From Cannabis sativa (Eukaryota > Streptophyta > Magnoliopsida > Rosales > Cannabaceae): a DNA stretch of 64,000 nucleotides. This document shows, piece by piece, positions 45,065 through 57,163 of the stretch. Positions within the stretch are counted from its first letter, which is position 1, and every line of letters starts with the position of its first letter. The stretch spans positions 22,705,280 through 22,769,279 of the forward strand of contig NC_083605.1 of the NCBI RefSeq assembly GCF_029168945.1, written 5' to 3'. The notes under the pieces were generated by a model. That model was not told where the DNA came from, ran no database searches, and saw only the letters and a program-made list of their open reading frames with translations. The position numbers were made by a program, and so were the translations under genes.

Positions 45065-48012
45065 TGTAACGCCCTAAAAATAATTAGGCACGCTACCCAA
45101 TATACTTATAAAACCCTAATCCCCTAATTGGGATTACCAGTAAAATTAGTGCAGAAATTAAACTTTAATTACAAACAGAGTGAAAATAAACTTGTATTAT
45201 TTTTTTACTTTATAAAATAAAAGATACAAGTGTCGAGATCCCAAAAGTACTTAACAAAATATTATAACAAGTTCGTTTCTTTTAGCCGATCTATGCGGCA
45301 AAATAGAGTACAAAATACATCACTGGTAGACCCCAACCCGCTTGGTCTAGTATGGCCCAAACATGTACATTCCTCGTCCAGCTTCCACACTCATGGCTGA
45401 TCAGTAATAGACTTACCCTTTCCTGCATAGTAGAGCACCCGTGAGCCAAGCCCATATCAATAATATGCTCATCATACTATTTAAACAGTAATGACATCCA
45501 TATATGTCTGTGTGTCACAGACCTGCATGTCACACTCACATGCCTGTTTATGTCTACGTGGCGTAGATCTATGTGTTGCGCTCACACATCTATTTATATC
45601 TACGTGGCGTAGACCTACGTGTTGCTCTCACACGTCTAATTACAATAAGGCCTTAGAATAGTTCATCTCAGTTCTGTTTACTGAGTCCAACTTGATTATG
45701 CCTTGGCGCATAACCCTTAGTCTCAATATGTGAAACACCTAATTACTGGTGCCACTGCACTATTTGTCTATTTGCTATAGACCTGCATGTTACGCTCACA
45801 TGCCTATTTATGTCTACGTGGCGTAGACCTACGTGTTGCTCTCACACGTCTAATTACAATAAGGCCTTAGTAGGGTTTACCTCGGTTTTGATTACCGAGC
45901 CTAACCTGATTATGCCTTGCTTGCATAACCCTATTCTTATATATACGTAATCCATACATTACGTTCTTTCAATGGTTTATCCTGGTGATATATACCAGGT
46001 CTAACCCAGTTATGTCTCATACACATAACCTTTAACATACATGCGTGTATTCAACATTTACTACAACATATATAATCTTAGGGTAATAACCCTAACTTCC
46101 ATACTGAGTAACCACTCATACAATACGCTTCTATATACTCAGATTACATTTACTAAGAGCGTTAACCCTAACTCATGCTTTCACTGGATTCATAATATTC
46201 TAGGGTAATAACCCTAGCTTCCATACTAAAATTAGCTCAAGGTACTAGCTTACGGAGTCTAGCTTAATTATGCCTTAAGCGCATAATTCATAATCTCAAT
46301 ATATACCTTTATCCAACATGGCATAGTATTTATACAGTATATATCACTAGGGTAATAACCCTAGGCTATTACACCGCTCATGTTAGGGTAATAACCCTAA
46401 TCCCGGTTACTAAACTTTGATGCATATCATTCACAATATAAGTGCCACTGCGCATACTCTACGTGCTAATCACTGTCTTACCTATTGTCCAGCAAGAGAA
46501 AGAGATTCCGAATCCCGGGTGCTCCTGATCAGGTGCCGGTAATCCTAGTCACACAAATCCGGGATATTTCACACTTAGGGTTAACCCCTGGTTCCACACT
46601 CATAAAATTAAATCATGGCATTTAAAATTCAGATAATCATACAGAGCTCGAAACGAGCTTTCCAACGATATAAAGAACTCCCAAATCGGAGTTCGGAATC
46701 AAAAGTTATGCCTTTTCAAAGTTTCAACACAAACTGCCCAAAAATCACGAGGGCGAGCCGCGACATGCCCAGACCATGCCGCGGCACCTGGGACAAAACC
46801 CAGGTTCCACCAAGAGGGGCGGGCTGTGGCATGCTCTAGAGCATGCGACATTTGGGTGCAGAACCCAGAAACCAGCAAGTTTTCCTTCGAATTTCAGCTC
46901 AAAACTCAATTTTTTCACCCCAATTTCACAACCAAACATCAAGATTAACAAGTAAGGTTGCTAGCAAACAACAAGGAGTTAAAATCCATGTTTCAAACAC
47001 AAAAATCCCAATATTAAACTCATACTTACAGATTGCAATAAACACAAAATTCATGCTTTAAACTAGCTATACACAAGCTCAAGAACTTGAGCTAAGAATC
47101 CTTCAAACTCAACCCATTTCCAGCAATCACATATCAATATAACATGTATTTCAAACCATAAAAATACCCTATAATTACAATCCAAGCTCACAAACATGAA
47201 TCCTAATCAATCCATGAAATTTCTCACTTAATTCATCAAAATTACTACAAAATCCAAGAACATGCAACCTATCATCATTATCACCAAATTCATACTTTCA
47301 ATCACAGAATTCAGCAACTAAAAATAAGGTCAAGATCATAGGAAATTACCTCAAGATCACAACAAAGCAAGAACAAAGATTTCTCCCAAAATTAAGCTTC
47401 CAATCAAACCAAATTCCTCACAAATCAAGCTTTGAAAAATAAGAGGGTAAGAGAGGGAGAGGGTTCGGGTGAGAGGATGAAACAACCAGAAAATTAATCT
47501 TTTTCCTTCAAAAATCCATTTTAATTCAATGTAAATCAAATATGGTCAAATGACCATTTTGCCCCTAGGGCTTAAATACACACATACACCCTCACAAGGG
47601 TAATCTTGTCATTTCATGCATAAATAATTCACAATTAATTTTAGATTATCACTCATCAAATAAAATGTCAATTAAATCAATCTAATTTGCATTTCGGGCC
47701 CGAACCCGGTTCAGCCCGAAATTCTCGGTTGTGACTATACCGCGCCTACCTGTCAAAACACATCTGAAAAGACAACACAGGTATACTATATAATAATATA
47801 GTTCTATTAAGCACGTAATTAAATTAATTTCATCAATTTACCCTTCTCGGGTCACAATTACTAAAATACCCCTTGCTCACCAACGGAGTCTTAACATATT
47901 AAAATTCATATAATTTCACATATATTGAACTATATAATAATATAATTCCTCAATTATTTATAATTATTTAATTAGGGTTTTGCTAATCCATTTCTTAATT
48001 CCGGGTATTACA
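45065..48012 (-). repeat. gypsy-3 5' LTR
   Basis: TGTAACGCCCTA to GGTATTACA. It aligns with 20394-23288 and differs by point changes, a loss near 45450, an extra 29 bp around 46821-46850 with a perfect palindrome GCATGCTCTAGAGCATGC (46829-46846), and an extra AT-rich stretch near 47917-47950. Confidence 0.93.
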
Positions 48013-48017
48013 GCACT

Positions 48018-48830
48018 TGTGCCTCTATATGTCATGCGGTCAGTAAAATCCTCGGATGTTAGAACTATGAATTTTGTAGTTATTTGAAAAAATATATAAC
48101 AAAAAATATCAAAGACGCCCTCACAAAAAATTGTCGACAAAATGTCGACATTCTATTCATATAATCAAAATTAAAAAAATAACAAAATATAATACAATTG
48201 TTGACAACCCGTCAACATAATTGAGGATATAATAAATCAGATAAAGCATAAAAAATGTCGACAAAAGGTCGACATTATATCGACATACTAAATATATTCT
48301 AACAGAGTATATCTTAACAAAAATTATCGACAAACTATAGATATCACGTCGACATCCTATCAATATACAGTTAAAAAAAATTGAAAAATCCAGTTATGCT
48401 CAAACAATCAATTACTATTGACAACATATCCACATTTCATTGACAACACATCGACATATTCAATAAGTTTTAAAAAATATATCCTAATTAAAAATATCGA
48501 TAAACCATAGGTAACATGTCGAGATACTATCGATATACAGTAAAAAGATTGAAAAAACTAGTAAGCTCAAACAACCCATTTTCATTTTTGGTCGATATCC
48601 TATCAATATCATATCAACATTTCATCAATAACAATGTAAAAAATACCATTAAAACCCTCCACATATACAAGGGGAAATAGATTGATATCATATAGATATA
48701 CCATCGATAACTCTGTAAAAATATAATTCACCAGAATAAGCCACAAAATCCACAAGAACAATGACAAATCACATGTAATCAAGTAATCCACAAAAAACTA
48801 GCAAAATTGAATAATTTAACATTAATTGTT
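48018..48830 (-). pseudogene. DUF1985-type gene, upstream part with TCGACA repeats
   Basis: Joining 48018 to 20393 gives a minus-strand reading DFTDRMTYRGTSAFAK, which fits the start of the DUF1985 type. Upstream of it (to the right) lies a degenerate repeat region, 48120-48720, full of GTCGACA/TGTCGACAT motifs. A larger unit of about 172 bp starts at 48363 and 48535 with ATACAGTAAAAA. Small frames there are not convincing exons. Confidence 0.5.
48120..48720. repeat. Degenerate TCGACA-rich tandem repeat
   Basis: At least ten TCGACA, TCGATA or TTGACA boxes, often paired head to tail about 10-20 bases apart. A roughly 172-bp higher-order unit is visible (48363 and 48535 share ATACAGT, AAAAATTGAAAAA and GCTCAAACAA). 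Confidence 0.75.
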
Positions 48831-49149
48831 TTTTTTTTTTTAAAAAAATGGTACCTTTTTTTACTCGGTTTGGTGGTGGTTTGACTAAGAACGACTGAGG
48901 ACGGTGGTGGGTGTCTACTGAGAACGGCTGGGTTTCATGGTGGTTATTTCGACTAGATATGGACGGACTTTCAGTGGGTTTAGTGTGGTGGGGTTCTCGG
49001 AGGTTGGTTGTGGCGAGAGAACGCGAGGGAATGGAGGTTGAATTCGAGAATGCCTGGGTTTATGGAGCTTGAGTTCGAGAACGCCTTGAATGGAGGTTGA
49101 ACGTCGGTTGGGTTTCTTAGAGGTAGGTGGGGGGTTGGGAATGATGAAG

Positions 49150-49151
<2 letters not shown>
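48831..49151 (-). other. Probable 5' leader of the DUF1985-type gene
   Basis: The minus strand is C-rich and looks like a plant 5'UTR, with repeated GGCGTTCTCGAA-like boxes, and is preceded by the (CT)n run. No confirmed coding. It may mark the right end of the old transposon; no terminal inverted repeat was identified. Confidence 0.35.

Positions 49152-49241
<90 letters not shown>
49152..49241. repeat. (GA)n microsatellite, about 45 copies
   Basis: About 90 uninterrupted bases of GA dinucleotide. The Arg-Glu repeat frame through it is meaningless. Confidence 0.98.
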
Positions 49242-49244
<3 letters not shown>

Positions 49245-49770
49245 TTTAATTAAAGGGCAATTTGGCTATCTTGGAAATTATAGGTATCATTTGGTACAAA
49301 TTAGTTTAGGGTATAAATTTTGATATGGAGTATTTTATTAAGTATTGATGGTTAAATTTTCCTTATTTATATTAATATATAATTTCTTAAAATTTAGTGT
49401 GATAATGTATGTATAATTAAAAAATTAATATATTAAATAATAATGTGTGAGATCATAATTATAGTATTTTTGAAGAGTACTATATTATTGAGCGTCTTCA
49501 GGAGTAAAAATGCTAAAAATAATATAAAAAAATATTATATTTTTAAATGATATAAATTTATGTTTTAAAGATGCTATGCTCTTGTAGCAATTTCCAATAG
49601 AAAATGGCCAAAAGGCAAAAATAAAAAGGAAAGCTAAAGATTCCGGCATATTCTTTCAGCGAGAAAACTTTTATTCGAATTAAACAATTTGATTTTTCAA
49701 TTTCTAAAAAAAAAAATGTTTAATTTCACTCTTTTTATATCAATTATTATTAATATTATTGTTATTATTT
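49242..49770. other. AT-rich intergenic stretch
   Basis: No gene, repeat or element end recognised. Lies between the microsatellite and the mutase promoter. Confidence 0.7.
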
Positions 49771-50080
49771 TAATTTCACGTGCGTGCCGAATCAGCTCAT
49801 GAATCATGCGGGCTCAACCGTCGTGGATCATTCTGGATGGACTCGATTTTTCAACCAGCGTTGGAGGTTGTAAATGGACAAGCGCATTGTAATACAGTAG
49901 AACCCGGAACACCAGATCACAAAGCGAGGTTCCAGAAAGACGCAATAAGCACAAGCCACGTGTACCCTAACAAAGATAAATCAACGGCGTCAGATCTAAT
50001 CTAATCTATGGGAGATGGTTTGTCTTGCTTTTGTCGCCTATATATATATACGTGGGTAGTTGATAGTTCGAAGTAGTCAG
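49771..50080 (+). promoter_or_regulatory. Promoter of the phosphoglycerate mutase gene
   Basis: Two CACGTG G-boxes lie at 49777-49782 and 49957-49962; the second, in CCACGTGT context, is ABRE-like. A GATAA box is near 49974. A TATA box, CTATATATATATA, is at 50038-50050. Transcription would begin near 50075-50085. The sites are read from sequence only; light or ABA control is a possibility and is not shown. Confidence 0.6.
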
Positions 50081-50124
50081 GTTCTATATTTCCTTCTTCC
50101 ATTGATTCCATTTCTCCTAATTAT

Positions 50125-50296
50125 GTAAGTATTTTCTTTTCATTTTGCAATTGGTATTTAGTTTCTTCTATTTTTTTTTTTTGTTCAAATTCTTTGTTTT
50201 CTGTATTAATAAATATGTTTTTCTTTTCCTTATTCTTATTGGCGGATTGGAAATCAGCGATTGTAATTGCTTTTTCACATTTTTTCCTTTTTCCAG
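50125..50296 (+). other. Probable 5'UTR intron of the mutase gene
   Basis: A strong GTAAGT donor at 50125 and a pyrimidine-rich TTTTTCCAG acceptor ending at 50296 enclose a T-rich sequence. Splicing removes an ATG at the donor and leaves the coding ATG at 50332 as the first in the leader. Leader introns are common in plant housekeeping genes. Confidence 0.65.
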
Positions 50297-50331
50297 TTAT
50301 TTTCGGATTTAGCGAACAGAAAGCACCGAGA

Positions 50332-53300
50332 ATGGGGAGTTCAGGCTTTAACTTCAAGTTGGCGGATCATCCAAAGCTCCCTAAGGATAAGATCGTGGCT
50401 ATGGTTGTTTTGGACGGCTGGGGTGAAGCCAAACCTGATGAATACAACTGCATCCATGTCGCCGAGACACCCACCATGGATTCCCTCAAGAAGGTAACTT
50501 TCTTTTCCTTTTTGGATTGATTTTATGCGAGTGGTTTTTTATTTTTATATGTATATTGTTTTGGATCTGTGCACGTGGGATGTTTATAGTTAGTGCCTAA
50601 ATTGTATTATGTCTTGTTTCTTAGTTTTATGAACTGGGCAATTTTAAAAATGAGAAAAATTTAAGCTAGCATTATTACCAGTGGCTGTGTGCTTTGTCTA
50701 ATATCTTTACTGGGTTTTGATTTGGTGAAGGGTGCTCCTGAAAGATGGAGGCTAGTCAGAGCTCATGGCACCGCAGTAGGACTCCCAACTGAGGATGATA
50801 TGGGCAACAGTGAAGTTGGTCATAACGCACTTGGTGCTGGACGAATTTTTGCTCAGGGGTGAGTATTTCAGAGAAAAGTTCTTTGTTTTTAGAGTTTATA
50901 TTGAATTATGATGAGTATATGAAATCACTGTCATCACATAAATAAATAAGTTGTACACACAAACACATTTGTTTTTCCCCAAGTTTTTTTTTTTTTTTTT
51001 TTTTTTTCTATCCAAGGTGTTTGCCTAATAAATAAACATTTATACATATTTCTTTTCCAAATGTAGGGCAAAGCTCGTCGATTCTGCACTTGCGACCGGA
51101 AAGATTTATGAAGGAGATGGTTTTAAGTATATAAAGGAATCTTTTGAAACTAACACATTGCATCTCATTGGGTTATTGAGTGATGGTGGAGTTCATTCCA
51201 GACTTGATCAAGTGCAGGTAGGTTTTTTCAAATGGGGACAAGGCCAAGCTTTTCTATTTTATCATGGATTTCCTTTTAATAGTTAAATTATTGTCTCCTC
51301 TCTTCTCTTCCATTAACTCTTACTCTTTCTTTTTCTTGCAGTTGCTTCTTAAAGGAGCTAGTGAGAATGGCGCAAAAAGAATTCGCCTCCACATACTTAC
51401 TGATGGTCGTGATGTCTTGGATGGTTCAAGTGTGGGATTTGTGGAAACTATTGAAAACGACCTTGCAAAACTACGTGAAAATGGTGTTGATGCACAGATT
51501 GCATCTGGTGGTGGTCGTATGTATGTCACAATGGATCGATACGAGGTATGATCTATATATGTTTACGTCTGTCTAATTGCAGTAGTCAGTACTATGATCG
51601 TCTTTGTTTTGTTACTTTGCTATATATTATTCACGGCTTCTGTTTTCATACATGATATAAATCTGTGTTAAATTGTATAAGGTGAATAGTAAACATAATA
51701 TGATGTGTGTGTCTTATTCTGCACTTCTCTTTCCGTCATGTAAAATTGCATAGCACTGCTCAGTTTTGTTGGTGGAATAATAGTTTATTTGTTTCATAAA
51801 TTCAATAATTATTGTTTCCAACTTTCCATTGAAATGTCTACATGGGTTTTTCTAGACTAAACATGGGAAGGGAGTTGACGGCCCTTACGGCATCAATTTT
51901 ATAAGAATAGTTAGAATGTGACATTGTGCCAGTATTTGAATTTCTTTCCAACAAAGTATCTCATGAAATTCATATCATTAAGTTAATATATACATGGTCA
52001 TTCAATATTTGTTTAGTAATTAAGTATATGCTTTCCATGATCAATGCTTGTCAATAAATTTGTAGTTTTACTCTAAATACCATGATTGTTGACTGTATAT
52101 TTCTCTTTATTAATACTAATCAACAAAGTTTTTGCTGATTTGTCCCTTCTCTCTGTTAAGCTGCTTGTATTTGAGCCATGGTATTATACCCATTGTTGTC
52201 TAGTCTAGTATGTATAGTATGCATCTGGATCAGTTAATTACTGAGCTCATTCAGCGTGGAAAACTATCTCCATCTAAACGGGATGGGGATCATCATCATG
52301 TATTTTCTTCTTAAGGACATAAAAATGTCAATGTTATAAGTACTTTCCTGTTTGAAAGAATCGTACCTTTTGTAGTCAAACTCCTTATTGATCAATTGTT
52401 TCCACTGACACTAATTTTAATGAAGTTATTTACCGTACTTGTGGTGATCAATTATTTGCAGAATGATTGGGAAGTTGTGAAGAGAGGGTGGGATGCCCAA
52501 GTTCTTGGTGAAGCTCCTTACAAATTCACAAATGCTCTTGAAGCTGTCAAGAAGTTGAGACAGGAGCCCAACACCAGTGACCAGTACCTGCCCCCTTTTG
52601 TTATTGTTGATGCGAGTGGAAAGCCTGTAGGTCCAATAGTGGATGGTGATGCTGTTGTTACTTTCAACTTCCGAGCTGATCGGATGGTTATGATCGCAAA
52701 GGCACTTGAATATGAAGATTTTGACAAATTTGATCGAGTTAGAGTTCCTAAAATTCGTTACGCTGGTATGCTTCAGTATGATGGTGAGCTGCAGCTTCCA
52801 AGTCATTACCTTGTCTCTCCTCCTGAAATAGACAGAACATCTGGTGAATACCTAACACACAATGGTGTTCGCACTTTTGCCTGCAGGTTAGCCCATGTCA
52901 TTTAAATGGTGTTTATTCACATATGTTATTTTAAATTTAATTATTTTTACTTAACATGCCTCAGGCATATTTCACTGTGGTTAGATGACTACTTTTAGCC
53001 TTTCATTCCTAAAGTATTTTTCAATTATATTTGATAATAAAGGGAAAACTTCCATTATATCGTGATGTTTTTTTTTTTTGTTAGAAAATCAAATGCATTC
53101 TAATGCAGGATAACTCTATGTATCTATGTCCTTGCTTTTACAATTTCTTAAGTTTTTTACAATGTTTCTCGTATAATCTTACCATGGTGATGTGTCTTTT
53201 TTTGAGTGTTTACCAACCAAACATGGGCTAGAGTTCCCAATTTGTTTGTCCTTCTGAGCCATTCTTTCTGGACTTTTTGTATTGCTTACCTATTTTCTTC

Positions 53301-54410
53301 CATTTTTCCCCTGAACAGTGAGACTGTTAAATTCGGGCATGTCACTTTCTTTTGGAATGGAAACCGCTCGGGGTATTTTAACCCTGAGATGGAAGAATAT
53401 GTTGAAATCCCAAGTGATAGCGGAATCACATTTAATGTCAAACCATTAATGAAGGCCGTAGAAATTGCTGAGAAGGCAAGGGATGCCATACTTAGCCGGA
53501 AATTCCAACAGGTATTCTGTATGTTGCACCTTACTCATAACAAATAATCTTCAGATTGTACAATTGTTTATTCAGTACCTTTTTTCACATGATTCATCAG
53601 GTTCGTGTCAACTTGCCAAATGGTGACATGGTGGGACATACTGGTGATATTGAGGCTACTGTGGTGGCTTGCAAGGCTGCTGATGAGGCTGTTAAGGTAC
53701 ATTAACTGCGAGCCTTTATTGTTTAAATATGTTAAAAAAGAATTGTATTGACAATTTGATTCGATTGAAGGCTATTCTAAAGATATATAATCTACATATT
53801 TACTGTAATTTATAAAATGTGACACACGTGATTGCAGATTATCCTCGATGCAATAGAGCAAGTTGGTGGAATTTATGTTGTCACTGCAGATCACGGAAAT
53901 GCTGAAGACATGGTGAAGAGAAATAAGTCTGGGAAACCTCAACTTGACAAGAATGGCAAAATCCAAATTCTTACTTCTCACACTCTTGAGCCTGTAAGTT
54001 CTATAAATTCTTTCTGAAGTTTACAAAAAGTAATTTGTTTTTCATTGGCATATGAAAAATATATGTCCACATAAATAATTTTGATGCTGAGTCATATTAT
54101 GGTGGAATTGTCAATTCTTTTATCAAGTAACTCCACCCATTGATTTAATGAATTGCAATAATTTTGAAACTTGTTGGATTTTTTATATAGTGAATGTTAA
54201 AATAGTTGCCGAAGATTATAATGATTATATAAATTCTTTTTTCAGGTTCCAATTGCAATTGGAGGTCCCGGACTAGCGCCAGGTGTTAGGTTCCGCAATG
54301 ATGTTCCTAGCGGTGGGCTAGCCAATGTTGCTGCAACCGTCATGAATTTGCATGGATTTGAGGCACCTAGTGACTATGAGCCAACTTTAATTGAGGTGGT
54401 TGATAACTAA
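50332..54410 (+). CDS. PGM/iPGAM: 2,3-bisphosphoglycerate-independent phosphoglycerate mutase, nine coding exons
   Basis: Converts 3-phosphoglycerate to 2-phosphoglycerate in cytosolic glycolysis, using metal ions and a phosphoserine intermediate. Coding exons: 50332-50493, 50731-50858, 51067-51217, 51342-51545, 52462-52886, 53319-53511, 53601-53696, 53838-53993, 54246-54410. All introns are GT-AG. The total is 1680 bases, giving 559 residues, the usual plant length. The protein starts [15 protein letters not shown] without a transit peptide. Visible active-site parts are VVLDGWGE (metal Asp28), [14 protein letters not shown] (nucleophile Ser81), TDGRD, FNFRADR, FFWNGN, HTGD (434-437) and TADHGNAE (470-476). 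Intron phases keep frame throughout and there are no stops, so it looks functional. It is the only ordinary host gene here, with retroelements starting about 0.67 kb downstream. Confidence 0.96.
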
Positions 54411-55082
54411 AGGCTGCAAAGAAAGAAGAACAAGAATGACTCGAGGTTTTAATAATAATTCGTCTAAATTTTGACTCAATTTAAAGCCATACATAGGAGG
54501 CTGTGGATTATGGTTCAATAAGTTGAGTAAACTTTTATTATTGCTGCTATGATGTTACTTTCTCATAGCTGTGACAGAACAAAGATCAAATATAATCCGA
54601 TTTTTGTGTTCACATGATTTTGTCATTCATGGAGTTATATACAATGCCAATGATTGTATCTACTTTTATGCAATTTATTTTGGGCTTTTTTCCTTAATAG
54701 ATTTTTTAGGCCTAAAATTTACATTTTTATCTTGTTAAAGAAAAATAAACTAAAAAAGAAATTACAAATTTTATTTTCAAATATACGGACGGACTGAAAC
54801 AAAACAATTCTCATCTTCCTCTCTCTTCTTCCTTTGTTTCCAGCTGTACCAAAGCTTCCATATCTCTATTTTTATTTCAATTCAGGCACGATTTTAGGTC
54901 CAAAAAAATCGTATAAATGAGAAAGGCACAATGAAGATCTCAACAACAAAGCAAAGTAATCTTGACAAATCTAAAAGTAAAAGGTAAACCAGAAAAAAAA
55001 AAAATGAGATTACAAGGTGGTGATATGACACTTTAAATTTTCTCTAAAACTATTATTTTCTTTTCTTCTTAATTCTCTTATT
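54411..55082 (+). other. Mutase 3'UTR and intergenic DNA
   Basis: AT-rich. No clear AATAAA within the first 300 bases; AATAAA occurs at 54744-54749, and variants such as CAATAA occur earlier. The poly(A) site cannot be fixed. No other feature seen before the LINE fragment. Confidence 0.6.
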
Positions 55083-55583
55083 TTTTTTTTAAAAAAATTC
55101 ATCATCTTCATTAATTGTATTTCATAGTGATTACATGATTAAAATCTAGAGTAACATCACTACTCCTGATAACACGATCAGCAACTAAATAGGATGCTCG
55201 AGCTAAGAAATGAGCAACACTATTCGCAGAACGTCTAATAAAATTGACATAAACATCTCGCAAGTCATTTAACAACATCTTACAATCAGAAATAATACTC
55301 CCAAAGTATGAAACCATAGGAATAGAGCTGCGTAACGCTTGCACCACAGTAAGACTCAGTTTCAATGACAACCTTCCTCCAATCTTTCTGTTTAACACAA
55401 TTCAGTGCCTTCTTAACACCCAAAGCTTCTACCATTTCGGGTTGCAACACCCCTGACCGACAGTAAGTAAAGGCTTCCACCAATTCGCCAGTTTCATCCC
55501 TAATTACCCCTGCAAAGCTATAAGTTGCAGTTCTTGAAAAAATGACAGCATCTACATTAATCTTCAGGGTGTTTTCAGCTGGT
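55083..55583 (-). pseudogene. LINE 3' fragment: RNase H domain
   Basis: The minus-strand frames 55286-55483 and 55111-55398 together give KINVDAVIF (read just upstream), GVIRDETGELVEAF, PEMVEALGVKKAL, VIETES, then after a frameshift IRRSANSVAHFLARAS. This is the RNase H end of an L1-type LINE ORF2, related to but different from the LINE at 31312. An A-rich 3' tail is at 55083-55100. The rest is cut off by the LTR starting at 55584. Confidence 0.85.
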
Positions 55584-57163
55584 TGTTGGAAATATTTTAC
55601 CAGGATCTAGATTTACTACTGTGTATGTTTCATTAACATCCTAATATGAATTCTAAAACAATAAAATAAACACATATAAAGTTTAGGAAACCTTACATTG
55701 GGTGCAGCGGAATATAATGACTCCTTCCGTTCAGATTTCTAGCCCTTGATTCCTTTCTGTAGTAGAACATAATCAAGATCTGAACCTGGATCTCTTTCTC
55801 TCCTTCTTTGATGCTGATTCTCCTTCTTGTTGATTGGATTCTACACAATCTTCCACACTATGATTGAGATACCACTTGATGTGTGTGGGCACTCACTCAT
55901 TCACTCAAGGTTCGAAATTGAAGAGAAGAAGAAGAAGAGAAAAGGGGCGGCTATGAATAGAATAGGAGGCTAGGTTTTTATCTGAAAGAAACAATATGCA
56001 AGTCATAGTTTCCTGAAGCCATCACTTTCTATTTATAGAAAGCCATCTAGGTTTAGGTTAGAATTGTATGGCATTAAAATAATGAAAATATGAATGGTAA
56101 AATGCTTGCATAGTGGGCGGCCATGATAGGGATAATGGGTCTCACTTTGCAATTTTTCATTTTCAATCCCATTTTCTCAAAAATGCCAATTTTTCAATTT
56201 AACCACTTAAATGCCAATTCGAATTATTTAATAACTAAAAATTAATTATTAAATAATATTGTCATTTAATTTATTTATTTATTAGACATATAAAGTCTCT
56301 TAATAAACAAATAAAACCTAGAATTTCTTTTCTTACAATTTCGCCCTTGCTTAGTGAAAATTCATAAAATAGACATAGTCTAACTTTAGAATTATAATTG
56401 ATTAATCAAAATCAATTAACTGAGTCTTACAAGCAGTATGGTCTCAACTAGTATGGGGACCATGAGCCTATATAGCCGAGCTTCCAATAAGTCGAACCGA
56501 ATTTACCAAGTAAATTCCCTAACTTATTAATTCCTTATTGAATCCACACTTAGAACTTGGAATTGCACTCTCAGTCATATAGAACGCTCTATATGTTCCA
56601 CGATATAGATACGCTATTAATTATCCATTGTTATAATCCTAATTTGATCAATGACCCTCTAATAGATGATCTACATTGAATAGGAACTAAATTACCGTTA
56701 CACCTTCAATGTATTTTATCCTTAAAACACTTAGCTCTGTATAAATGATATTTCAGCGAAGTGAAATGAGATCTCAACCATTTATCTCTGTTTAGCCAAG
56801 CTCGAAGGATATCATCGTTTCACTTCTAAATTCCTATAGAAGTTATAGATTCCATATTTATGTTAGCGCTCCCACTCAATTATACTATCATGTTCCCAAA
56901 ATGTACGTATCACCCTGACCCAAAAGTAGGCTTAACTAAACATCTATAATACTCTTGAGATCGAACCTAACCATATCAGGATTAAGATCATTTGATCTAG
57001 GATCAACAAGTGATATTGAATTGAGTAGATATTACGGTAAATTTTAACAAATCTAATCAAAGTTCAATATCGGTCCCTTCCGATGTATACTCCATACATC
57101 CGATACTGGTAAACTTTGCCAATGCCCTGTAAAGGACTTAACACTTATCCAAGGTGTAAGAAT
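55584..57163 (-). repeat. Copia LTR, interrupted by copia-B
   Basis: Starts TGTTGGAAATATTTTACC and follows the family through CCAAGGTGTAAGAAT, where other members continue with ACCTATCGCTG. Copia-B begins there. The remaining part, if kept, lies beyond the window. Confidence 0.9.

Larger units (their letters stand above)
20394..48012 (-). mobile_element. Ty3/gypsy element (gypsy-3) with three later insertions
   Basis: A minus-strand element with LTRs of about 2.9 kb (20394-23288 and 45065-48012) and a perfect TSD GCACT at 20389-20393 and 48013-48017. The internal region is broken by copia-A (23996-39534), a hAT-like miniature element (41920-42505) and a solo copia LTR (42879-44728). Reading frames continue across each of these once the insert is removed. 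Its own RT and protease are largely deleted. Confidence 0.94.

Noticed and set aside
49090..49323. Frame with a long Arg-Glu repeat
   Set aside because: Translation of the (GA)n microsatellite.
49780..50004. 74-residue frame upstream of the mutase
   Set aside because: No ATG start, lies in the promoter and ends before the TATA box. No recognisable motif.
52396..52905. Separate 169-residue gene starting at 52396
   Set aside because: It is exon 5 of the mutase read back into the intron. The acceptor at 52461 and frame continuity show the exon start.
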